Shown here piece by piece: positions 1 through 6,081 of a DNA stretch of 6,766 bases. Location: NCBI GenBank assembly GCA_946477805.1, contig CAMKZP010000202.1:1-6766 (forward strand), given 5' to 3'. The translations under genes were made by a program, and so were the position numbers. The DNA comes from an uncultured Enterobacter sp. Its GTDB lineage: Bacteria > Pseudomonadota > Gammaproteobacteria > Enterobacterales > Enterobacteriaceae. How positions within the stretch are numbered: position 1 is the first letter of the stretch; every line of letters starts with the position of its first letter. Below the pieces are notes generated by a model that had not been told where the DNA came from, did no database searches, and worked only from the letters and a program-made list of their open reading frames with translations.

Positions 1-1492
1 CTGGGGAACCGGCTGGCTGATGCTGTGGACGCTGAGCTTTTACCTTACCCAAAACGGCCAGCAGGCGGTGCTGTTTCTGCCGCAGGGGGTCTGGCTGGCG
101 CTGATGATTTTACTTGCCCGCCGCTACTGGCCCGCGCTAATTCTGCCTCCTCTTGCCGCCATCCTCTGGCTGCACGGAGAGCAGCTCCTCACCCGTTACC
201 TGATGCTGGCCGTGCCGCTTATCGGCACCCTCAGCGCCTGGCTGGCGCAGCGCTACTGGGACCGCTTCCCGCTCTACTGGCAGCGGCTGTCGATCCTGAT
301 TGCGGCAGTGACGATGAACGCCCTGCTGCAAACCCTGCTCCTGTCGCCCTTTCTGGACAGCCCGGCCACGCTGCTTCTGCTCGGTTCCTTTACCGGCGGC
401 GTGCTGCTGACGCCGTTCGTGTATCTGGTATTTGAATTTTTGCGCCAGCAGCATCGTTACCACCTGCTGGGGCTGGACACCAGCAGTCCGCCGCTGCGCT
501 CCTCGCTTATCGTCTGGTGCAGCCTGTTTTTTATTATCGGCATTGGCACGCAGATGGTGCTCTCCCCAGCGCTGGAGCGGCTGCTGCTGATCGTGGTATT
601 CCTGCCCAACGTGGTGATGGCGTGGAAATTTGGCTGGCAGGGGGGCGTCCTTTCCGGGCTGCTCGGCAGCATGATGATCGCCATTGCCCGCCAGGTGGGC
701 GTCGGGTTTAGCGATCTCCTCGAACTGGAAATTTTTCTCTCGACGCAGTCGCTGCTGGGGATTGGCCTCGGGATCGCCATCAGCCGCCAGCAGCATCTGG
801 CGATGAACCTCGAACGCTATCGCCAGCGGCTGGAGAGCGAGCTGCAGGCCAGACGGGCGCTGACGGAACAGCTGGTCCACTCGGAAGAGGACACCCGCAA
901 GCAGCTGGCCCGCGAGCTTCACGACGAAATCGGCCAGAACATTACCGCCATTCAAATTCAGTCTCAGCTGGTGAAGCGCGCGGGCGGTACGCCGCTGGCG
1001 ATTGAGGCCGCCGGGCAGATTAACGACCTTGCAAGACGCATTCACCACTCCACGCGCCAGCTGCTGCGCCAGCTCCGCCCGCCGGTGCTGGACGAGCTGT
1101 CGCTCCGCGAGGCCCTGCACCACCTGGTCAACGAGTTCGCCTTTGCTGAACGCGGGATCCGCTGCCGCTTTGACTACCGTCTTCCCACGCCGCCGGAGAG
1201 CGAAACGCTGGTCTTCACCCTGTATCGCCTGCTGCAGGAGCTGCTCAACAACGTCTGCAAACACGCTAACGCCAGCGAAGTGACGATCCTGCTCTGCCAG
1301 CGGAACGGGCGGCTGCACCTGGAGGTGCGCGATAACGGCAGCGGCATCAGCCCTCAGCGGCAGCCCGGCTTCGGCATTCAGGGCATGCGCGAGCGCGTCT
1401 CTGCCCTCGGCGGCGAGCTGACGCTGGAATCCGGTTCCGGTACGCGCGTAATTGTTAACCTGCCCACAAATTTGCAACAAACGCCCCCCTGA
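1..1492 (+). CDS. uhpB: UhpB-type membrane sensor histidine kinase, 5' end outside window
   Basis: This is a UhpB-type kinase, which autophosphorylates on histidine and passes phosphate to a UhpA-type regulator when a UhpC-type partner detects external sugar phosphate. The frame is open from base 2, and WGTGWL precedes the first in-window ATG at 20. That ATG falls inside the first membrane segment when compared with E. coli UhpB, so roughly 15-20 residues are probably missing and the true start is to the left. Numbering from the ATG at 20, residues 1 to about 260 hold some eight hydrophobic segments (MASE1-like sensor region), followed by a likely coiled coil (about 262-298). The HisKA_3 box is ARELHDEIGQ with the phosphoacceptor His at 301 (bases 920-922). 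The ATPase domain shows the N box (LLNN, Asn 410/411), DNGSGI (438-443), GFGIQGM (450-456) and GSGTR near the end. The kinase half is very close to E. coli UhpB while the membrane half is more divergent, so it could be a paralogue of the classical locus. Confidence 0.93.
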   Translation, partial: WGTGWLMLWTLSFYLTQNGQQAVLFLPQGVWLALMILLARRYWPALILPPLAAILWLHGEQLLTRYLMLAVPLIGTLSAWLAQRYWDRFPLYWQRLSILIAAVTMNALLQTLLLSPFLDSPATLLLLGSFTGGVLLTPFVYLVFEFLRQQHRYHLLGLDTSSPPLRSSLIVWCSLFFIIGIGTQMVLSPALERLLLIVVFLPNVVMAWKFGWQGGVLSGLLGSMMIAIARQVGVGFSDLLELEIFLSTQSLLGIGLGIAISRQQHLAMNLERYRQRLESELQARRALTEQLVHSEEDTRKQLARELHDEIGQNITAIQIQSQLVKRAGGTPLAIEAAGQINDLARRIHHSTRQLLRQLRPPVLDELSLREALHHLVNEFAFAERGIRCRFDYRLPTPPESETLVFTLYRLLQELLNNVCKHANASEVTILLCQRNGRLHLEVRDNGSGISPQRQPGFGIQGMRERVSALGGELTLESGSGTRVIVNLPTNLQQTPP

Positions 1493-1499
1493 CCAGGAA

Positions 1500-1523
1500 A
1501 AAGTCTTAGCCACACCAGACTTT
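1500..1523. repeat. Perfect 7-bp inverted repeat, 10-nt spacer
   Basis: AAAGTCT at 1500-1506 is the exact reverse complement of AGACTTT at 1517-1523. The spacer is TAGCCACACC. Only two of the seven base pairs are G-C, and no T-run follows directly, so an intrinsic terminator is unlikely. A dimeric regulator site or a weak mRNA hairpin between uhpB and uhpC are both possible. Confidence 0.5.
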
Positions 1524-1567
1524 GTCTCATCCCTTTTACGCCGCGCCCGCCTACTGTCATCTCAAAC

Positions 1568-1572
1568 GGAGA
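1568..1572 (+). promoter_or_regulatory. Ribosome binding site of uhpC (decides the start)
   Basis: GGAGA lies 5-6 nt before the ATG at 1578. It supports this start over the in-frame ATG at 1452, which would lie inside uhpB. Confidence 0.75.
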
Positions 1573-1577
1573 ACGCC

Positions 1578-2879
1578 ATGCACGCACTGTCTGCTGAAGA
1601 GGTTTCACAACGCTACCGGGCGCTGCGCCCCAGGCTGCTGCTCTGTATGGCGATTGGCTACGCCGCGTTTTACCTGACGCGAAAAAGCCTGAACTACGTT
1701 TTACCCGCGCTGCAGCTGGATTTAGGGCTCAGCAAGGGCGATATCGGGCTCATCGGCTCGCTGTTTTACCTCAGCTACGGGCTGTCGAAATTCGCCGCCG
1801 GGCTCTGGCATGACAGCCACGGGCAGCGCGCGTTTATGGGCATCGGGCTGCTGGCGACGGGTGTGCTGAACGTGCTGTTCAGCTTCAGCGATGCGTTTGC
1901 GCTGCTGCTGTTCATCTGGACGCTGAACGGGTTCTTTCAGGGCTGGGGCTGGCCGCCCTGCGCCAGGCTGCTGACCCACTGGTATTCGCGCAACGAGCGC
2001 GGCTTCTGGTGGGGCTGCTGGAATACCTCCATCAATATCGGTGGCGCGATTATTCCACTGATTTGTGCGTTTGCCGCCCACCGATGGGGCTGGCAGGCGG
2101 CGATGCTGACACCGGGGATTATCAGCATTGTGCTCGGCATTTGGCTGACCACACAGCTGCGGGGGACACCGCAGGAAGAGGGTCTGCCAACGGTCGGGGA
2201 GTGGCGCAGCGATCCGCTGGAGCTACGCCAGCAGCAGCAAAGCCCGCCGATGGGGCTGTGGCAAATGTTACGCACCACCATGCTGCAAAATCCGATGATC
2301 TGGCTGCTCGGGGCGTCTTACGTGCTGGTGTATCTCATCCGCATTGCCCTGAACGACTGGGGCAACATCTGGCTGGCGGAGAGCCACGGCGTAAACCTTC
2401 TCAGCGCCAACGCCACGGTGATGCTGTTCGAAGTGGGCGGACTGCTGGGCGCGCTGTTTGCCGGATGGGGATCGGATCTGCTGTTCAGCGGCCAGCGCGC
2501 GCCGATGATCTTGCTGTTCACGCTGGGGCTGATGGTGTCGGTCGCCGCCCTGTGGCTGGCGCCGGTACACCACTACGCCCTGCTGGCGATCTGTTTTTTT
2601 GCGGTGGGATTTTTTGTCTTTGGTCCGCAGATGCTCATTGGCCTTGCCGCCGTTGAGTGCGGGCACAAACAGGCGGCAGGCTCAATTACCGGCTTTCTCG
2701 GCCTGTTTGCCTATCTGGGAGCAGCGCTTGCCGGGTGGCCGCTGTCGCAGGTGATTGAACGCTACGGCTGGCCGGGGATGTTCAGCCTGCTGTCGATTGC
2801 CGCCGTTCTGATGGGTTTATTACTGATGCCGCTGCTGATGGCCGGCATCACCGCTTCTCGCAGTCACATAACGTCATAA
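1578..2879 (+). CDS. uhpC: UhpC-type hexose-phosphate sensor/transporter (MFS, OPA family)
   Basis: The product is a 433-residue inner-membrane protein of the organophosphate:phosphate antiporter branch of the major facilitator superfamily. E. coli UhpC, about 439 residues, binds external glucose-6-phosphate and activates UhpB. Recognisable family stretches are FYLTRKSLNY near residues 31-40, FQGWGWPPCARLL, WYSRNERGFWW, a VLVYLIR segment followed by NDWGN, and FFVFGPQMLIG (FGPQ at 348-351). Arg 35 and Arg 255 sit where OPA transporters carry their two substrate-phosphate arginines. The start at 1578 matches the family N-terminus and has a good ribosome binding site; a longer in-frame reading from 1452 would overlap uhpB by 41 nt. 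It follows uhpB by 85 nt and precedes afuA by 13 nt. Whether it only senses or also transports cannot be told from sequence. Confidence 0.92.
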   Translation: MHALSAEEVSQRYRALRPRLLLCMAIGYAAFYLTRKSLNYVLPALQLDLGLSKGDIGLIGSLFYLSYGLSKFAAGLWHDSHGQRAFMGIGLLATGVLNVLFSFSDAFALLLFIWTLNGFFQGWGWPPCARLLTHWYSRNERGFWWGCWNTSINIGGAIIPLICAFAAHRWGWQAAMLTPGIISIVLGIWLTTQLRGTPQEEGLPTVGEWRSDPLELRQQQQSPPMGLWQMLRTTMLQNPMIWLLGASYVLVYLIRIALNDWGNIWLAESHGVNLLSANATVMLFEVGGLLGALFAGWGSDLLFSGQRAPMILLFTLGLMVSVAALWLAPVHHYALLAICFFAVGFFVFGPQMLIGLAAVECGHKQAAGSITGFLGLFAYLGAALAGWPLSQVIERYGWPGMFSLLSIAAVLMGLLLMPLLMAGITASRSHITS

Positions 2880-2880
2880 A

Positions 2881-2885
2881 AAGGG
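2881..2885 (+). promoter_or_regulatory. Ribosome binding site of afuA next to the uhpC stop
   Basis: AAGGG lies 7 nt before the afuA ATG at 2893 and directly after the uhpC stop codon (2877-2879). Ribosomes ending uhpC would clear or reach this site, so translational coupling of afuA to uhpC is plausible. Confidence 0.7.
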
Positions 2886-2892
2886 CTGAATA

Positions 2893-3924
2893 ATGAAAAC
2901 AACGCTTCTCTCTACCCTCATTGCTTCCGGGATCGCGCTGGCCACCTTAACCGGTGCCGCGCAGGCTAAAGGCCGTCTGGTGGTGTACTGCAGCGCCACC
3001 AACGAAATGTGCGAAGCCGAAACCAAAGCGTTCGGCGATAAGTACGACGTCAAAACCTCGTTTATCCGCAACGGCTCCGGCAGCACGCTGGCGAAAGTAG
3101 ATGCCGAGAAGAAAAACCCGCAGGCCGACGTCTGGTACGGCGGCACGCTGGATCCGCAGTCCCAGGCCGGTGAGATGGGGCTGCTTCAGCCCTATAAATC
3201 GAAAAACCTGGAGCAGATCATGGAGAAATTCCGCGATCCGGCGAGGGTGAAGGGCAACCTCTCCTCCGCGGTCTACGTTGGTATTCTGGGCTTTGGCGTC
3301 AACACCCAGCGCCTGAAGGAGAAAAACCTACCCGTGCCGAAATGCTGGAAAGATCTGACCAAGCCTGAATACAAGGGCGAGATCCAGATCGCCGATCCGC
3401 AGAGCTCCGGCACCGCCTATACCGCGCTGGCGACCTTCGTTCAGCTGTGGGGCGAAGATAAGGCCTTCGACTACCTGAAGCAGCTCAACGGCAACGTCTC
3501 CCAGTACACCAAATCCGGCATTGCGCCAGCGCGTAACGCCGCGCGCGGTGAAACCGCCATCGGCATCGGCTTCCTGCACGACTACTCGCTGGAAAAAGAG
3601 CAGGGCGCGCCGCTGGAGCTGATCTCCCCCTGCGAAGGCACCGGGTATGAGATTGGCGGCGTAAGCATCCTGAAGGGCGCGCGCAACGAGGAAAACGCGA
3701 AGCTGTTCGTGGACTGGGTGCTCTCGAAAGAGGCGCAGGAGCTGGCGTGGAAGAAGGGTAAATCCTATCAAATCCTGACCAACACCACGGCCGAGACTTC
3801 GCCGAACTCGCTCAAGCTCGACGACCTCAAGCTTATCAGCTACGACATGGACAAGTACGGCTCCACCGAGGTGCGTAAAGCGCTGATCAATAAATGGGTC
3901 AGCGACGTGAAGATGGGTAAATAA
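2893..3924 (+). CDS. afuA: AfuA, periplasmic sugar-phosphate binding protein of ABC importer
   Basis: The product is a 343-residue secreted solute-binding protein. It starts with a Sec signal peptide: MKTT, a hydrophobic core (about 5-22), then AQA with likely cleavage between residues 25 and 26. The mature part has the type 1 ferric-family fold signatures, such as a GSGSTLAKV stretch near residue 60 and ADVWYGG. Proteins of this family were named ferric binders, but there is no adjacent Tyr-Tyr pair anywhere, unlike FbpA. Instead it has FLHDYSLE (His 229, Asp 230; 204/205 in the mature chain) and CEGTGYE (Glu 253; mature 228). From memory, studied AfuA binds glucose-6-phosphate and related sugar phosphates through His205, Asp206 and Glu229, which fits with a one-residue offset. 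Four cysteines (33, 40, 151, 247) could form periplasmic disulfides. It starts 13 nt after uhpC, and a REP palindrome follows its stop codon. The family is very sure; the sugar-phosphate substrate is inferred from residues and context. Confidence 0.93.
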   Translation: MKTTLLSTLIASGIALATLTGAAQAKGRLVVYCSATNEMCEAETKAFGDKYDVKTSFIRNGSGSTLAKVDAEKKNPQADVWYGGTLDPQSQAGEMGLLQPYKSKNLEQIMEKFRDPARVKGNLSSAVYVGILGFGVNTQRLKEKNLPVPKCWKDLTKPEYKGEIQIADPQSSGTAYTALATFVQLWGEDKAFDYLKQLNGNVSQYTKSGIAPARNAARGETAIGIGFLHDYSLEKEQGAPLELISPCEGTGYEIGGVSILKGARNEENAKLFVDWVLSKEAQELAWKKGKSYQILTNTTAETSPNSLKLDDLKLISYDMDKYGSTEVRKALINKWVSDVKMGK

Positions 3925-3943
3925 GCCCACTACCGCGGTCATT

Positions 3944-3975
3944 GCCGGGTGGCGCTGCGCTGGCCCGGCCTACAA
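3944..3975 (+). repeat. REP (palindromic unit) element between afuA and afuB
   Basis: The element begins GCCGGGTGGCG and ends CCCGGCCTACAA, matching the enterobacterial REP pattern, including the CCTAC tail. GCCGGG at 3944-3949 pairs with CCCGGC at 3964-3969. An inner GCG/CGC stem (3952-3954 with 3958-3960) closes a 3-nt loop, with a TG/TGG internal bulge as usual in REPs. It starts 19 nt after the afuA stop. REPs in such positions (malE-malF is the known case) can protect the upstream mRNA from 3' exonucleases and raise the binding protein over the permease. That role here is inferred. Confidence 0.85.
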
Positions 3976-3989
3976 TTTCCTTAACACCC

Positions 3990-3992
3990 GGA
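3990..3992 (+). promoter_or_regulatory. Weak ribosome binding site of afuB
   Basis: GGA lies 6 nt before ATG 3999 and is the only Shine-Dalgarno-like motif there. It is weaker than the afuA site, in line with lower permease synthesis. Two of its bases are part of a possible alternative pairing with the REP left arm. Confidence 0.5.
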
Positions 3993-3998
3993 ATTGCT

Positions 3999-6077
3999 AT
4001 GTCACAGACACTCGCTCTTCATCCCGTGAAAAAACGGGATGCGGTATTCATGTGGGTTTTACTCGGCTGGCTGGCGTTTGCCCTGCTGCCGAGCTGGAGC
4101 CTCGATTACGGCCTGCTGGAGTCAACCGGGGATGAGATCCTCGACGCCTACGGCTGGTCCCATTTCAACGTCAGCTGGCTGTGGTACCTGCTGCCGGGCC
4201 TGCTGCTGGTTCGCCCGTTTAACGCGGCCGGGCGCGAACAGCGCAGCCGCCACGCCTTCGACGCGGGCTGGGCGCTGCTGTGCATGGCGTTCGTGGTCAT
4301 CAGCGCCACCGTGGAAGGGCGCGGCCTGGGCTATGCCAGCATCGTGCTGTTTGTCGCCCTGGGCGCCATCATGACGCTGGCCCTCACTCGCCTTGAGTGG
4401 CTGGGCGGCGACCGCTTTGTCATCGGCTCGCTGACTGCCATCGTCGCGCTGATCGGCATTTTTATCGTCTGGCCGAGCATCGCCATTTTCATTCCGATGT
4501 TCACCAGCGACGCGGGAGAATTCGCCCCGCTGGCCTTTATGAACGTGCTCTCGCAGGCGCACATTATTCAGGTCATCATCAACTCGATTCTGCTCTCCAT
4601 CGCCGTCGGCATCGGCTGCACCTTTTTCGGCCTGGTGCTGGCAATTTACACCACGCGCATCGCCAGACGCAGCGCCATCATTGGCCGCATCTTCTCGATT
4701 CTGCCGATCGTGACCCCGCCGTTCGTGGTGGGGCTGGGCGTTACGCTGATGATGGGGCGCTCCGGCTATATTACCGAGCTGATGGTGGACTGGTTTGGGT
4801 TGACCAATACCAACTGGCTCTACGGCTTCACCGGCATCTGGCTGGCGCAGGTGCTGGCCTTCACGCCGATGGCCTTTATGATCCTCGACGGCGCGATCAA
4901 AACTATCCATCCGTCGCTGGAGGAAGCCTCCTACACCCTGCGCGCCAGCCGCTGGCAGACCTTTAACGGCGTCTTTGTGCCGCTGCTGAAGCCAGCGCTG
5001 GCGAACGCGTTTTTAATCGTGATTGTGCAGTCGCTGGCCGACTTCAGTAACCCGCTGGTGCTGGGCGGAAACTTCGACGTGCTGGCCACGCAAATTTACT
5101 TCTACATCACCGGCTCACAGCTCGATTACCAGGCGGCGAGCACCCTCGGGGCCTTCCTGCTGCTGTTCTCGCTGCTGGTGTTCTGCATTCAGTACATGTG
5201 GATCGGCAAGCGCTCGTACGTGACGGTGTCCGGTAAATCGTACCGCGGCGACGTGCAGCCGCTGCCGGTCACGCTGGTGTGGAGCGTGATCGCCCTGCTG
5301 GCGGTGTGGATCGCCTTCAACGCCCTGCTCTACGGCAGCATTTTCTACGGCAGTTTTACCGTTAACTGGGGCGTGGACTACACCCTGACGCTGGATAACT
5401 TTATCAAGCTGTTCGGCCAGGGCATGAGCGACGGCGCGTGGCCTTCGCTGCTCGACACCCTGCTCTACGCCGGGATTGCCGCGCCAATTACCGCCGCCTT
5501 CGGCCTGCTGATCGCCTGGGTGGTGGTGCGCCAGCAGTTTAAAGGCAAAAAGACCATCGAGTTCACCACTATGCTGTGCTTTGCCGTACCGGGCACCGTG
5601 GCGGGCGTGTCGTACATTCTGGCCTTTAACGGCGCGCCGGTGTACCTCACGGGCACCGCGGCCATCGTGATTATCTCGATGGTGATGCGCAACGTGCCGG
5701 TCGGCATTCGCGCCGGGATCGCGGGCCTGGGGCAGATCGATAAATCGCTCGACGAAGCCTCGCTGAGCCTGCGTGCCGGGAGCCTGCGCACCATCACCCA
5801 CATCCTGCTGCCGCTGCTGAGGCCCGCCATTTTGTCGGCGCTGATCTACAGCTTCGTGCGCGCCATTACCACCGTCAGCGCCATTGTGTTCCTCGTCACG
5901 CCGGACACCCGCGTGGCAACGGCCTACATTCTGAACCGTGTGGAAGACGGCGAATACGGCGTGGCGATTGCCTACGGCTCGATACTGATCGTGGTCATGC
6001 TGGCGATCATTTTCCTCTTTGACTGGCTGATCGGCGAGGCGCGTATCTCCCGTTCAAAAGCCGAAAACCAGGCGTAA
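3999..6077 (+). CDS. afuB: AfuB, fused two-domain ABC permease
   Basis: The product is a 692-residue inner-membrane protein that forms the whole channel of the AfuABC importer, two permease halves in one chain. About sixteen hydrophobic segments are visible: four or five in the first ~170 residues, then two binding-protein-dependent permease modules (about 190-420 and 484-680). Each module carries the cytoplasmic EAA loop that docks on the ATPase: EEASYTLRASRW at 308-319 ending in VPLLKP, and DEASLSLRAG at 585-594 ending in LPLLRP. The usual loop glycine is Ser 317 in the first copy and Gly 594 in the second. ATG 3999 is preferred over an in-frame TTG at 3942, which would translate the REP. 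It overlaps no gene, follows afuA by 74 nt and precedes afuC by 4 nt. The frame is complete, unlike the afuB remnant of E. coli K-12. Confidence 0.93.
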   Translation: MSQTLALHPVKKRDAVFMWVLLGWLAFALLPSWSLDYGLLESTGDEILDAYGWSHFNVSWLWYLLPGLLLVRPFNAAGREQRSRHAFDAGWALLCMAFVVISATVEGRGLGYASIVLFVALGAIMTLALTRLEWLGGDRFVIGSLTAIVALIGIFIVWPSIAIFIPMFTSDAGEFAPLAFMNVLSQAHIIQVIINSILLSIAVGIGCTFFGLVLAIYTTRIARRSAIIGRIFSILPIVTPPFVVGLGVTLMMGRSGYITELMVDWFGLTNTNWLYGFTGIWLAQVLAFTPMAFMILDGAIKTIHPSLEEASYTLRASRWQTFNGVFVPLLKPALANAFLIVIVQSLADFSNPLVLGGNFDVLATQIYFYITGSQLDYQAASTLGAFLLLFSLLVFCIQYMWIGKRSYVTVSGKSYRGDVQPLPVTLVWSVIALLAVWIAFNALLYGSIFYGSFTVNWGVDYTLTLDNFIKLFGQGMSDGAWPSLLDTLLYAGIAAPITAAFGLLIAWVVVRQQFKGKKTIEFTTMLCFAVPGTVAGVSYILAFNGAPVYLTGTAAIVIISMVMRNVPVGIRAGIAGLGQIDKSLDEASLSLRAGSLRTITHILLPLLRPAILSALIYSFVRAITTVSAIVFLVTPDTRVATAYILNRVEDGEYGVAIAYGSILIVVMLAIIFLFDWLIGEARISRSKAENQA

Positions 6078-6081
6078 CACT

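Larger units (their letters stand above)
1493..1577 (+). promoter_or_regulatory. uhpB-uhpC intergenic gap, possible control region
   Basis: This 85-nt gap is the longest non-coding stretch in the window and is less GC-rich than the genes around it. It holds the inverted repeat at 1500-1523 and the uhpC ribosome binding site. TACTGT at 1552-1557 resembles a weak -10 box, but no good -35 sits 16-18 nt upstream. That would fit an activator-dependent promoter or no promoter at all. It is the only gap large enough to host a regulator site for uhpC and the downstream afu genes. A regulatory role is inferred, not shown. Confidence 0.35.
3925..3998 (+). other. afuA-afuB intergenic spacer with REP
   Basis: This 74-nt spacer holds an 8-bp palindrome ACCGCGGT (3932-3939), the REP element (3944-3975) and the afuB ribosome binding site. 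Both other intergenic gaps downstream of uhpC are under 15 nt, so the break falls exactly between the binding protein and the membrane components. Confidence 0.8.

Noticed and set aside
20..22. ATG 20 as the true start of uhpB
   Set aside because: The frame is open to the left edge and the residues before it (GWL) continue the first membrane segment of UhpB. No ribosome site precedes it.
137..1513. Open frame of 458 codons on the minus strand, antisense to nearly all of uhpB
   Set aside because: Its translation is Gln/Arg/Ala/His-rich with no recognisable domain, as expected for the complement of a GC-rich membrane-protein gene. The plus-strand product has all kinase motifs.
1500..1536. The 1500-1523 inverted repeat as an intrinsic terminator
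   Set aside because: The stem is A/T-rich and short, the loop is 10 nt, and the only T-run (TTTT at 1534-1537) is 10 nt beyond the stem.
1452..1577. In-frame upstream ATG extending uhpC by 42 codons
   Set aside because: It lies inside uhpB, has no good ribosome site, and the extra residues do not match the UhpC N-terminus. ATG 1578 has GGAGA at proper spacing.
2594..2615. Runs of seven and six T in uhpC as a frameshift or slippage site
   Set aside because: They encode the family-conserved Phe-Phe pairs before FGPQ, and the frame continues normally. No alternative product is evident.
3971..3976. TACAAT as a -10 box for an afuB promoter
   Set aside because: It is formed by the constant CCTAC end of the REP plus flanking bases. 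No -35 lies at 16-18 nt upstream (TTGCCG is 23 nt away).
3942..3998. TTG start extending afuB by 19 codons
   Set aside because: The extension would translate the REP palindrome and adds a Gly/Ala/Pro-rich tail with no ribosome site. ATG 3999 fits the family.
4122..4910. Minus-strand frame of 262 codons inside afuB, with similar ones at 5115-5801, 3328-3942 and 6007-6666
   Set aside because: They are low-complexity shadows rich in Asp, Gln, Arg and His opposite clear coding sequence, without family motifs.
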